From positions 62,001 through 126,000 of the forward strand of contig CALKCJ010000007.1 of NCBI GenBank assembly GCA_938082375.1: DNA of 64,000 nt, read 5' to 3'. The position numbers and the translations under genes were made by a program. The notes beneath the pieces were generated by a model. That model was not told the origin of the DNA. It did no database searches and saw only the letters and a program-made list of their open reading frames with translations. Each line of letters starts with the position of its first letter. The first letter of the stretch is position 1. Positions 37,076 through 45,199 of the stretch are shown piece after piece. This DNA is from an uncultured Thermomicrobiaceae bacterium. GTDB lineage: Bacteria > Chloroflexota > Chloroflexia > Thermomicrobiales > Thermomicrobiaceae.

Positions 37076-38113
37076 CTAGCAGATGCGCGGCAGGGGATCG
37101 CCGACCAGCATATCGACCACCCGCGACCCGCCGTAGGCGGTCAGCGCCAGCACGGTGCGCGCCGGCTCCGGGCGAACCTCCCCGATCAGCGCTGCGCCCT
37201 CGCCGCCGGGCGTCGCATGGAGCGCGGCCAGCGCCGCCTCGGCGTAGTCCGGCGCGACCACGGCCAGGAACTGCCCCTCGCTCGCCACGTGCAGCGGGTC
37301 GAGCCCCAGGATCTCGCAGGCGCCGCGTACTGCCTCCCGGATCGGGATGGCCTCCTCGAAGAGGACGATCCCATGGCCGCAGTCCCGGGCGAGCTCGTTG
37401 AGCGCCGAGGCCACCCCGCCGCGCGTGGGGTCGCGCATCCAGCGCAGGCCGGGCGCGGCCGCCTCGATCACGGCCTGGACGAGCGGAGTGATCGGCCGGG
37501 TATCCGATTCCAGGTCGGCCTCGAGGTCTAGGTCGCCGCGGGCCAGCAGGATCGTCACCCCGTGGTCGCCTACCGGGCCGGAGACCAGGATCTGGTCGCC
37601 GGGTCGTACCTGGCCGGCTCCGAGCGAAACCCGCGGGTCGACGAGCCCCAGGCCGGTGGTCGCGATGTAGATGCCGTCGGCCGAACCGTGCTCGACCACC
37701 TTGGTGTCGCCGGTCACGACCGTGACCCCAGCTTCCGCGGCGGCCCGCGCCATCGCCTCTACCTCGGCCTGGAGCAGGTCGCTGCCGATGCCGGCCTCCA
37801 GGATGAAGGCGGCCGAGAGCGCCAGCGGCCGCGCACCCGCGACGGCCAGGTCGTTGACCGTACCAAAGACGGCCAGCTCGGCGATCGAGCCCCCGGGGAA
37901 GCGCAGCGGCTTGACCACGAAGGCATCGGTCGTCAGCGCCAGCCGGCTCTCGCCGACGTGGAGCAGGGCGGCGTCGGCGAGCTCGAGGAGGACTGGGTTG
38001 GCCAGCAGCGGGAGGAACAGCCCTTCGATCAGCCGGCGAGTCGCCTTGCCCCCGGCCCCGTGGGCGAGCTCGATGCGAGGGTCGCGGAAGGACAAAGTAA
38101 CCGTCGTCGCCAT
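37076..38113 (-). CDS. hypE: Hydrogenase maturation protein HypE (carbamoyl dehydratase)
   Basis: A 345-residue PurM-like ATPase. It has AHGAGGKATRRLIEGLFLP near residue 18, TGDTKVVEHGSADGIYI in the middle, and ends in PRIC, the Cys that HypF carbamoylates. HypE then dehydrates the thiocarboxamide with ATP to a thiocyanate and passes CN to the HypC-HypD iron. The length is normal. It starts 3 bases after the hypD stop. Confidence 0.96.
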   Translation of the reverse strand: MATTVTLSFRDPRIELAHGAGGKATRRLIEGLFLPLLANPVLLELADAALLHVGESRLALTTDAFVVKPLRFPGGSIAELAVFGTVNDLAVAGARPLALSAAFILEAGIGSDLLQAEVEAMARAAAEAGVTVVTGDTKVVEHGSADGIYIATTGLGLVDPRVSLGAGQVRPGDQILVSGPVGDHGVTILLARGDLDLEADLESDTRPITPLVQAVIEAAAPGLRWMRDPTRGGVASALNELARDCGHGIVLFEEAIPIREAVRGACEILGLDPLHVASEGQFLAVVAPDYAEAALAALHATPGGEGAALIGEVRPEPARTVLALTAYGGSRVVDMLVGDPLPRIC

Positions 38114-38116
38114 CGT

Positions 38117-39229
38117 TCAGTCCGCCACTGCTGCAGCGCGATGGATGTAGTCATAGTAGGCTGCACAGGCCCCTTCGCTTGAGACCATCAGCGCGCCGAT
38201 GGGGTGCTCGGGCGTGCACTCGCGTCCGAAGAGCTTGCACTGGTGAGGCTTGAGCACGCCCTTGAGCACCTCGCCGCACTGGGCCGCCTTGGGGTCGGTG
38301 ACGCGCACCCCCGGTATCTCGAACCGGCGCTCGGCATCCCACTCGGCACACGCTTCCGAGATCTTCAGCGCCGACTGCGAGATGAAGCCCAGGCCGCGCC
38401 ACTCGAAGTACGGTCGCAGCTCGAAGACGTCGGCCATCGCCCTCAGCGCCGCCTGGTTGCCGTCCCAGGGCACCACCCGGCTGTACTGGTTTTCCACCTC
38501 GGCCCGCCCCTCGGCCAGTTGGCGCAAAATCATCACCATCGACTGGAGCAGATCGACCGGCTCGAAGCCGGAGATCACGATCGGCTTGCGGTAGTTGCGG
38601 GCGATGAACAGGTATGGCCGGCAACCGATCACGGTCGAGACGTGACCGGGGCCGATGAACGCGTCCAGCCGCATGTCGGGCGAGTCGAGGATCGCCCGGA
38701 TAGCCGGAACGATCAGCACGTGGTTGCAGAAGACCGAGAAGTTCCGGATCCCCAGCGCCTTCGCCCGCATGATCGTCAGCGCCGTGGAGGGGGCGGTCGT
38801 CTCGAAGCCGATCGCGAAGAAGACCACGTGCCGATCAGGGTTCTCCTGGGCAAGCTTGAGCGCGTCGAGCGGCGAATAGACCACGCGCACGTCGGCACCG
38901 CGCGCCTTGTACTCGAGGGGGCTGCCGTGGGTGCCCGGCACGCGCATCATGTCACCGAACGCCGTGAAGATCACGTCCGGATACTGGGTGAGCGATAGCC
39001 CGTCGTCAACCCGGCCCATCGGCAGGACGCAGACCGGGCAGCCAGGCCCGTGGATCAGGTCGATATTCTCCGGCAGCAGGCTCTTGATGCCGTGCCGGTA
39101 GATCGCGTGGGTGTGCCCGCCGCAGACTTCCATGATCCGGTAGTGGTAGCCCGGATCGGCCAGCCGGGCGATCTCGTCGGCCAGTGCCCGGATCAGCTTG
39201 GGGTCTCGGAACTCGTCGACGTACCTCAC
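38117..39229 (-). CDS. hypD: Hydrogenase maturation protein HypD
   Basis: A 370-residue iron-sulfur scaffold protein. Conserved Cys motifs are MEVCGGHTHAIYRHG, HGPGCPVCVLP and, near the C-terminus, CKLFGRECTPEHPIGALMVS followed by SEGACAAYY, which binds the [4Fe-4S] cluster. With HypC it holds the Fe that receives two CN and one CO. It overlaps the second HypC-like gene by 4 bases. Confidence 0.97.
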   Translation of the reverse strand: MRYVDEFRDPKLIRALADEIARLADPGYHYRIMEVCGGHTHAIYRHGIKSLLPENIDLIHGPGCPVCVLPMGRVDDGLSLTQYPDVIFTAFGDMMRVPGTHGSPLEYKARGADVRVVYSPLDALKLAQENPDRHVVFFAIGFETTAPSTALTIMRAKALGIRNFSVFCNHVLIVPAIRAILDSPDMRLDAFIGPGHVSTVIGCRPYLFIARNYRKPIVISGFEPVDLLQSMVMILRQLAEGRAEVENQYSRVVPWDGNQAALRAMADVFELRPYFEWRGLGFISQSALKISEACAEWDAERRFEIPGVRVTDPKAAQCGEVLKGVLKPHQCKLFGRECTPEHPIGALMVSSEGACAAYYDYIHRAAAVAD

Positions 39230-39465
39230 CGGCTTGCCTCCTTGACCCGGGCGATCGCCACACCCAGGTGCACGAGCAGCACGTCGCCTGGGGCGACCGG
39301 CACCACGAAGTCGGTGGCGATCAGCGCGCGCTGCCCGAGCCGATCCTCGCAGAGTGCCTCCTGCCCGTGCACCTCGAGCACGCGTACCGGGATGGCGGTG
39401 TCACCGCAGGTCACGCAGCCGTCCTGGTCGAGCGTGCAGGATCCGTAGATGCTCAGATCGATCAT
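39226..39465 (-). CDS. Second HypC/HupF-like chaperone, Cys-rich N-terminus
   Basis: A 79-residue OB-fold protein of the HypC family. The core RALIATDFVVPVAPGDVLLVHLGVAIARV matches HypC, but the N-terminus is different: it lacks the universal MCLA and instead carries CTLDQDGCVTC, three Cys in eleven residues. ATG 39465 overlaps the hypC stop, and its own stop overlaps hypD. HypC normally carries iron between HypD and the large subunit through Cys2, so this copy must bind iron, if at all, through other Cys residues. It may be specific for one hydrogenase or for transfer between assembly stages. Confidence 0.8.
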   Translation of the reverse strand: MIDLSIYGSCTLDQDGCVTCGDTAIPVRVLEVHGQEALCEDRLGQRALIATDFVVPVAPGDVLLVHLGVAIARVKEASR

Positions 39466-39743
39466 CCCGAGAGCTCCTCGAACCGGTAACCGAGAACCTC
39501 CTCCATCGCCTGCTGATCCTCGCCGAGGGCGGCCAGCAGCCGGATCTGGGCGGCCGCCTCGGCTTCGCTCACCTTGCTCAAGGCGAAGCCGACGTGGATC
39601 AGCACCCAGTCGCCCTCCGTCAACCCCTCTCCCCGGATGAGATCGACGTTCACCTTCCGCCGGACGCCGCTCACCTCCACCAGCGCGAAGTGCGGATCGT
39701 CCGGTGACAAGCGTAAAACCTTGCCAGGGATCGCCAGGCACAT
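39462..39743 (-). CDS. hypC: Hydrogenase maturation chaperone HypC
   Basis: A 93-residue protein starting MCLAIPGKVL, with the iron-binding Cys2 of the family. RKVNVDLI and WVLIHVGFALSKV complete the OB fold. The C-terminal 25 residues form a helix (EDQQAMEEVLGYRFEEL). It starts at ATG 39743; the GTG just before is not used because the N-terminal Met is removed to expose Cys2. It is followed directly by a second, divergent HypC. Confidence 0.95.
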   Translation of the reverse strand: MCLAIPGKVLRLSPDDPHFALVEVSGVRRKVNVDLIRGEGLTEGDWVLIHVGFALSKVSEAEAAAQIRLLAALGEDQQAMEEVLGYRFEELSG

Positions 39744-39761
39744 CACCGCCTCCTCACGGTC

Positions 39762-40331
39762 TCACTCACTACCGGCGGCGTCCGCGCTTCCCATCGGTAC
39801 GGGAAAAGCGCGCGGAGTAGCTACGCGCTCGCGCTCGAGCAGCTCCTCGGCGAGCTGGCGGACGCGCTCGACGGCCAGCTCGACCGCCTGCTCCACGCGC
39901 TGGGTGAGGCCGACCTCCATCTCGTCCACCTCTGCAGGCTCACAGCCGAGCAGCCTGACGAAGGGCGGTAGGACTCCGAGTGCCCGTGCCAGCACGAAGA
40001 CCTTCGACGGTTGAGTATAGTGCGTGTCGGCCAGAAACGCGCGTCGCTCAGCATCAGTCCACTCGCGCAGGTCGTCGACCTCTGGCTCGAGCAGATAGAG
40101 CGTGCCCGGCTCTCCACCGCGTCGTACCGCGTCGATCACGATCAGCGCGTCATAGCCGTCCAGCAGCTCCTGCACCACGGCGATGCCACCGGTGCCGGCA
40201 TCCAGCAGCGTGACACCTGGTGGGAGCGGCCGCCACTCGGCCAGAAGTCGCTGAACGACTGCCACCCCGAAGCCGTCATCCTGCCGAAGGACTGAACCCA
40301 TCCCGGCAATCAGCACCCGTCTCGGGCTCAT
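39762..40331 (-). CDS. Hydrogenase maturation protease (HycI/HyaD family)
   Basis: A 189-residue nickel-dependent endopeptidase. The N-terminus VLIAGMGSVLRQDDGFGVAVVQRLL is the family signature, with the acidic DD pair at the nickel-ligand position. LLDAGTGGIAVVQELLDGYDALIVIDAV carries the second Asp. After Ni insertion it cuts the C-terminal tail from the hydrogenase large subunit. ATG 40331 overlaps the NifU-Rieske gene by 4 bases. The enzyme implies that a matching large subunit exists elsewhere in the genome. Confidence 0.9.
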   Translation of the reverse strand: MSPRRVLIAGMGSVLRQDDGFGVAVVQRLLAEWRPLPPGVTLLDAGTGGIAVVQELLDGYDALIVIDAVRRGGEPGTLYLLEPEVDDLREWTDAERRAFLADTHYTQPSKVFVLARALGVLPPFVRLLGCEPAEVDEMEVGLTQRVEQAVELAVERVRQLAEELLERERVATPRAFPVPMGSADAAGSE

Positions 40332-41236
40332 GTGCGCACCACCTGCCGCGGACGGCCGACAATGATTTGGCCATCTCGCACTGCCACTGGTACGACGTCG
40401 AGTGACTGGCCGGCGCGATCGAGCCGCCGCCCACTATGCAGGTCGAACCGGCATCCGTGCCAGGGACAGGCGATGATGCCCTCCTCCCGAGGGATGTCAT
40501 GCCCCATGTCGAGCGGCAACGGGGTTCCCGGGCAGGCGTTACGGGAGGCGTGGATGTCGTCACCGCGTCGGACCAGCAACACGGAAAGGCCGCTGACATC
40601 GATCCGCACCACCCCGACCTCGGGCAACGCGTCCAGCGGCGTCGCCACCTGCCACTCGAGGCCCGGGCGATCACCGCAACGGTTCGCCAGCGGCACGAGT
40701 CGACGCCCTGGCTGGAGTGGGCGCGGGGCAATGGGAGCCGCCGGCTCGACCTCAAGCCGCTCGAACTCCGGCATGCCCTCGCGGAGCGCCGCCTCGACCA
40801 CGTGACGGAGCGTCTGGCTGGAGGCCGGGCAGCCCGAGCATGTCCCGCCGAGCTGGACGCGAACCACGCCCTCCGGCACGCTGAGCACTCGCAGCTCGAC
40901 TCCGCGCGAGGCGATGTACGGCTGCACCTCCGCCAGGATCCGGTCGACCCGGGTGCGCTGTCCCGCCTCATCGAGCTCGTAGAGCTCCGACAGCAGGCTG
41001 ACAGCGGGGTCATCCAGCGTCTCCTGGAAGGCCTGGGGAGCTGCCCGCTGGAAGCGCTGCACCAGCCGTCCGATACCCACACGGTGGAACAGGTCGATCA
41101 GTTGCAGAAGTCTCAGCGCCTGATCGCGCAGCACCGGATCGGGCGCCGACTCGAAACCCTGGACGAGCGCGTCGATCTCGGCGAGTGCCTGCTGGAGTCG
41201 CCTCGCGGTTATCTCATCTCGTGGCTCGGCAGCCAT
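40328..41236 (-). CDS. NifU-domain and Rieske-domain fusion protein
   Basis: A 302-residue two-part protein. Residues ~1-85 are helical; ~90-165 are a NifU C-terminal-type scaffold with Cys133 and Cys136 (GTCSGCPASS) that can hold an Fe-S cluster. Residues ~195-300 are a Rieske fold with CPWHGCRFDL (Cys257, His260). The first Rieske motif reads CPG at Cys235-Gly237 where CPH or CxH is expected, so one His ligand is missing. Fusions of this kind occur in group 1h-type hydrogenase operons as far as I recall. It may build or carry the cluster of the hydrogenase or its electron acceptor. Confidence 0.85.
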   Translation of the reverse strand: MAAEPRDEITARRLQQALAEIDALVQGFESAPDPVLRDQALRLLQLIDLFHRVGIGRLVQRFQRAAPQAFQETLDDPAVSLLSELYELDEAGQRTRVDRILAEVQPYIASRGVELRVLSVPEGVVRVQLGGTCSGCPASSQTLRHVVEAALREGMPEFERLEVEPAAPIAPRPLQPGRRLVPLANRCGDRPGLEWQVATPLDALPEVGVVRIDVSGLSVLLVRRGDDIHASRNACPGTPLPLDMGHDIPREEGIIACPWHGCRFDLHSGRRLDRAGQSLDVVPVAVRDGQIIVGRPRQVVRT

Positions 41237-41253
41237 GGCTCGCTACTTCCCGC

Positions 41254-41625
41254 TTAAGTGCGTGAGCGATCGGGATGGCTGGGGCAGGGCTCACCAGCGT
41301 GCGCTGGGTCGTGGCACGAGCAGCCGGGGGCGCACTCGCCGTGAGCCGGTCGGGTCAGGTCGGCGAAGGCGTCACGGAAGCGCACAGCTCCTTCCCGCCT
41401 GCCCTGCTCCGTCAAGCGATACCGGCCGTGCTCACAGGCCAGGTCACCGCTCGCGACCAGGCGGTCGAGGTGGGCCCGGATCAGCTCGACGTCGGAGACC
41501 AGGAAGCGGGCTAGCTCGGCGGCGTCAACATCCCACGCTAGCCCCTCGCCGTGCATCCAGTACATCGCCTCCAGGATCTCATCTCGCCAGAAGAGATTGT
41601 CGAGCGCACTCGATCCGCTCGTCAT
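41254..41625 (-). CDS. Small winged-helix-like protein with Cys/His-rich tail
   Basis: A 123-residue protein of unknown function. Residues ~10-80 look like a winged helix (DAAELARFLVSDVELIRAHL, then GRYRLTEQGRREG). The last 30 residues are rich in possible metal ligands (GECAPGCSCHDPAHAGEPCP). It lies 11 bases after the protease-like gene and 17 bases before the NifU-Rieske gene, inside the operon. It could be a metal- or redox-sensing regulator or a metal-handling protein. Confidence 0.7.
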   Translation of the reverse strand: MTSGSSALDNLFWRDEILEAMYWMHGEGLAWDVDAAELARFLVSDVELIRAHLDRLVASGDLACEHGRYRLTEQGRREGAVRFRDAFADLTRPAHGECAPGCSCHDPAHAGEPCPSHPDRSRT

Positions 41626-41636
41626 CTGCCCGGCTC

Positions 41637-42266
41637 CTACGCCTCCGCTTCAGCCAGCGCCTGGCGGAGCAGCGCGCGGACGCGCCGCTCCGCCTCCTCG
41701 AGCGCGGCTTCGCCGAGCGCGCTGAAGCTGTCTCCCCAGGACTGGTCGAACGGCTCGATCTCAACGACGGTCATCTGCTCGGGCAGCGCGCCGAAGTGAT
41801 CCAGGATCAGCAGCAGGTTCTCGAGGTCGATCAGCCCAGTGATTGCCTCGCTCACCCGGCTCTGCAGCTCGTCCGGGGTGACGGCAGGCGGATTCCAGGG
41901 CATTACCGACACGCTCCCGGGCGGGTGCCCCCGCGGCACCGCGCGAGCGAAGATGCCCAGTGAGAGGCGCGGCGCCGCCTGGAGCTGGAAGAGCACATCG
42001 ATCGGGCCGTAGCTGAAATCGGCGATGACCACGCCTGCGGGCCACCGGTTGCCCTGCAGCCGGGCCACCAGTGCTGGGCCGAGCGAGAGGTCGCGCAGGT
42101 TGGTATAGCCGACTCCGGCCACCAGTACCCGCCGCTCCCCGAAGAGCCGCTGCTCCACAGCGACATCGCGCTGGGGATCGGTCATCGCCTGGGGACGGGC
42201 ATGGCTGGGCCAGAGCGATCCTGCCAGCGGATCGATGATCCGTTCGACCTGGTAACAACCCTTCAT
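41637..42266 (-). CDS. Hydrogenase maturation protease-like paralogue with degenerate active site
   Basis: A 209-residue protein. From about residue 48 it resembles the HycI/HyaD fold (RRVLVAGVGYTNLRDLSLGPALVARL), with VVIADFSYGPIDVLFQLQ in place of the second metal segment. The Asp/Glu that binds nickel after the GxGN-like loop is not preserved, so proteolysis is doubtful. The N-terminal 45 residues (VERIIDPLAGSLWPSHARPQ) are extra. ATG 42266 follows AAGGA at a good distance; ATG 42185 is a weaker alternative. It is the first gene of the hyp operon. It may be a large-subunit chaperone rather than a protease. Confidence 0.62.
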   Translation of the reverse strand: MKGCYQVERIIDPLAGSLWPSHARPQAMTDPQRDVAVEQRLFGERRVLVAGVGYTNLRDLSLGPALVARLQGNRWPAGVVIADFSYGPIDVLFQLQAAPRLSLGIFARAVPRGHPPGSVSVMPWNPPAVTPDELQSRVSEAITGLIDLENLLLILDHFGALPEQMTVVEIEPFDQSWGDSFSALGEAALEEAERRVRALLRQALAEAEA

Positions 42267-42548
42267 CCGGTCGTTCCTTACTTTTCGCGGAAATGCCGGG
42301 GATGGACGCAAGCTGAGCTGGCCGAGCGCTTGCAGGTACGCCAGTCGGCGATCTCTCACTGGGAGAGCAGCCGCGAACGGCCGGCGCTTGAGCATCTGCT
42401 TCTGCTTCTCGTCCTCTTTCCCAATCTCCTCACGATGCTCACGTTCGACGAGCGCCGCCAGCTCTCTAGCTTGACCCGTGTCCAGCGAGCTCTGGCGACG
42501 GAATGCCCTTGCTCAGGCTGTCGCTGTAGCGTGGGCACCACCGCATGA
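42201..42548 (+). CDS. XRE-type helix-turn-helix protein with CxCxxCxC tail, divergent from the hyp operon
   Basis: A frame of 115 codons. Residues ~34-70 (GWTQAELAERLQVRQSAISH, then WESSRERPAL) are a clear XRE/Cro helix-turn-helix. The C-terminus CPCSGCRC has four Cys in eight residues, suggesting a metal or Fe-S sensor. The only in-frame ATG (42201) lies inside the 5' end of the divergent protease-like gene, and the first 30 residues look unrelated to the domain. So the true start may have been lost and the gene may be a remnant. If alive, it is well placed to control the hyp operon. Confidence 0.45.
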   Translation: MAGPERSCQRIDDPFDLVTTLHPVVPYFSRKCRGWTQAELAERLQVRQSAISHWESSRERPALEHLLLLLVLFPNLLTMLTFDERRQLSSLTRVQRALATECPCSGCRCSVGTTA

Positions 42549-42689
42549 CCGCACGCGGTTCGAAAGGGTCAGCGCGAAGAGCCAGCCAAGCTGCATGGCC
42601 TGATGGTCTCTTGCACCCCCTGTACGACCGGTGTAGCTCGTCGCCGCTGGAAGCGGCCGCTCCAGCCGGTGCCCCCTCTCGCTGGTGCG

Positions 42690-44455
42690 AGGTCCACGCT
42701 CCCAGCTCACCATCGAGGAGGATCGCCGAGCCTGACTCCAGCTCCCCGGCGAGCAAGGCCCGGGCAATCGGGTCCAGCACCTCGCGGTCGATGAGCGGCC
42801 GGAGCAGGCGCGCGCCGAGCTCCGGGTCGTACCCAGCGCGGGCGAGGGCGCTGCGGGCACTGGGGACAGGCGCACCCTGACTTCCCAGAGACTAAGCCGC
42901 CGCTGCACGCTCGAGCTGGAGCTCGACGACTCGCTCAATAGCCTCGAGGGAGAGCGGCGCGAACAGGACGATGTCGTCGAGGCGGTTAAGCAGCTCGGGA
43001 CGAAAGAGCCGGCGAGCGAAGGAGAGAAACACCTCGCCCCGCCCGGTCGCCGGCCCCGATCGCCTCCTGGGAACCGGCATTCAAGGCGAGCACGATCACC
43101 GTATTGTGGAAGTCGACAGTCCGGCAATACCCATCGGTGAGGCGTCCATCCTCCAGGAGCTGGAGCAGCAGGTTCAGCAGTTTTGGATGCGCCTTCTCGG
43201 CTTCGTCGAAGAGGACAAGGAACAAACCTAGCGCGCGGCGAGGATCGCCGAGGCCGGTGCGCGCCCGCCGGAGCGCTTTGGCGACGGCTCGGATCGCCGG
43301 TTCCTGGCCGACCACCCGCCCGGCCAGAGTCGCTTCGATCTCCAGCCAGCGGCGTCCGCCACCGGAGCCGGGCGAGAGCATGTCCAGCCCGCTGAGCGGC
43401 AACCCGGTGCGCAGCGCGACCGCCTCGAGCAGCCGGTTGCGCCCAACCTGCGTCTCGCCATCCAGGTGTGTGAGCGCTGCCGCGTGATCGAGCACCTGCA
43501 AGGCGATGCCAGGCAGGGCGTGTGTGCGCAGATAGCGCTGGGCCAGCCAGATGGCTAGGCGCGGAGCCTCCGGCGCGAATTCGACCTGATGGCGCGCTTG
43601 CAGCCGCGGCAGGTGGGCCCGTAACACGACCTCGCACGACGCCTCGTTCCAGGCCGGCATCTCAATGACCTGCACCAGCATGTCCCAGTTGGGGATGACT
43701 GATGCGAGGCGTGCTGCCTGCTCGGCGGTGAGTGGCAGCGCGATCCCGCCCGGGTGCAGGAGCGCGCGGAGGGCAAAGCTGCCGGAGGTTGCGTCGCCGT
43801 CGCTTTGCACCAGCAGCTCGGCCCCCTCGAGGATGACCACCAGACGGCCCCGCCCAGCGGCGATCTCCCGACCGAGCTGCTCTACACGCTGCTCCAGCTC
43901 GCCGCGGTAGCGAGCGCCGGAGACGAGGCGAGCCATATCGACCCAGAAGACCTGGTATACCAGGAGCTCAACCGGGGCATCGCGCTCCGCCACCGCTTGA
44001 GCCAGCGCCCGCAGGGCAGTGCGCTAGGCAGAGCCGGGAGGCCCGGCCAGCGCGACGTTTCCTCCAAACGTGCTGCGGAGCGCGCTCACCAGGCGCCTGC
44101 TCACCGCGCGCCGCTGGATCAGAGGCTCCGGCTGATCCAGCACCGCCTTGGTGAGGTCGTAGCCGTGGCGGCCGAGCTCATTCCAGCGCGCCCACCCGGA
44201 AGCATTCCCCCTGCACACCATGCACGGGCCTACAACGAGCCCGATCGCGACGAGGATCGGCCGCGTGCCGACTGGCGAGACCTTATCGAGCGCGAACAGG
44301 GCGGCATTCAAGCCGGCTGCCCAGGTGACACCAGCCACCAGCCCGACGCTTCGGCAGAGACTCGCTGCCACACCGCCGGCCCAGCCAGCAGCGACACGGG
44401 CCTGCCAGTCAGCGGCAGACTCGGAACCAGCCAGTGCGCGAGTGTTCGCTGCCAT
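42690..44455 (-). pseudogene. Clp/Hsp100-type AAA ATPase with N-terminal membrane segment, decayed
   Basis: Starting at ATG 44455 behind AGGAGGCGCGC, the protein has two hydrophobic stretches (GLVAGVTWAAGLNAALFAL and GTRPILVAIGLVVGPCMV), then a first AAA module. Its Walker A is broken by a TAG at 44024-44026 (GPPGSA-stop-RTALRAL). The second module keeps VLFDEAEKAHPKLLNLLLQL and DGRLTDGYCRTVDF, but about 75 residues, including its Walker A, have been deleted after RRALGLFL (~43225). A frameshift near 43060 leads to FRPELLNRLDDIVLFAPLS, and a TAG (42892-42894) interrupts before GYDPELGARLLRPLIDREVL. It cannot encode a working ATPase. Confidence 0.85.
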
Positions 44456-44459
44456 GCGC

Positions 44460-44904
44460 GCCTCCTATCCACCAAGTCGCGGGTACTGGAAAAGCCGATG
44501 AGGTTCAGGATGGCCGACAGCACCACCATGGAGGCCATGTAGCCCGCCAGCGCTCAGGCCGAGAGGCGAAAGAGCGTCCGCCGGAAGACGTCGCGGTACT
44601 GCGCTGGAGGCAGCTCCTGACGATACCCCCGGGTGAGCCAGCGGGCCAGCCCAACGATCAGTAGGATTGCGAGGGGCGTCGAGAGCAGGGTGATCCCTCG
44701 CATGTTGGCTCCGCCGCGCATGAAGGTAACCGCGCCGACAGCACCGATCAGCGTGGCGACAACTGCCGCCAGGCCGCCACCTCAGCAGACCGCGGCGATG
44801 ACGCCGCCACCGACGGCGCAGGCCTTGCCAGCGGACGTAACCCGCGGCTTTTCGAGCGCGTAGGTCTGCAGAGCTGGTCTCGGCTGCGCCTGCGGTTCAG
44901 CCAT
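44460..44904 (-). pseudogene. Small membrane protein with two in-frame TGA stops
   Basis: From ATG 44904 one frame runs MAEPQAQPRPALQTYALEKP and on through several hydrophobic stretches (GGGVIAAVC, GGGLAAVVATLIGAVGAV, LSTPLAILLIVGLARW, MASMVVLSAILNLIGFS). It is interrupted by TGA at about 44782 and at about 44560. Both can be explained by single changes from Cys/Gly or Trp codons. It lies directly upstream of the Clp remnant and was probably in the same operon. No family was recognised. Confidence 0.6.
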
Positions 44905-44942
44905 ACCCGCTACCCTCGTTATCAGTTTGACTGGCAGGTTGC

Positions 44943-44956
44943 ATTAGCATGCTAAT
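44943..44956. promoter_or_regulatory. Perfect 14-bp palindrome upstream of the decayed Clp operon
   Basis: ATTAGCATGCTAAT is a perfect palindrome in an AT-rich patch 39 bases before the leftward membrane-protein/Clp unit. Its TTAGC...GCTAA ends resemble the outer parts of the CIRCE heat-shock operator, but the internal bases and spacing are missing. It may be an operator left over from the decayed unit. Confidence 0.4.
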
Positions 44957-45164
44957 ACACCCACACACATATTCGTCAAGCCACAAACCTGAGAGTGGAG
45001 AGTTTCGCCTGCCCCCGGCTCCCTCTCCCGGCGCGCACGGAAGACATACGATGTGCTTAGCAGTCGCAATCCCGCGCATAGGCGCGAGAAAAGCGGGGCA
45101 TGGCGGCCCGGTCAGGCACCCTGTGGCTGAAAAAGGCCCTGCGAGAAAACGTTACTCTCAGGTC

Positions 45165-45193
45165 TTGACACAGGGGCACGGGCGTGCTAGTAT
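45165..45193 (+). promoter_or_regulatory. Promoter of the structured leader and GYD gene
   Basis: A perfect TTGACA (45165-45170) and TAGTAT (45188-45193) are 17 bases apart, the best -35 box in the window. Transcription would begin at about 45200, exactly where the long stem of the leader RNA starts. Confidence 0.75.
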
Positions 45194-45199
45194 AGTAGT

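Noticed and set aside
44943-44956. CIRCE heat-shock operator
   Set aside because: Only the outer TTAGC/GCTAA bases match; the CACTC/GAGTG parts and the 9-base spacer are missing.
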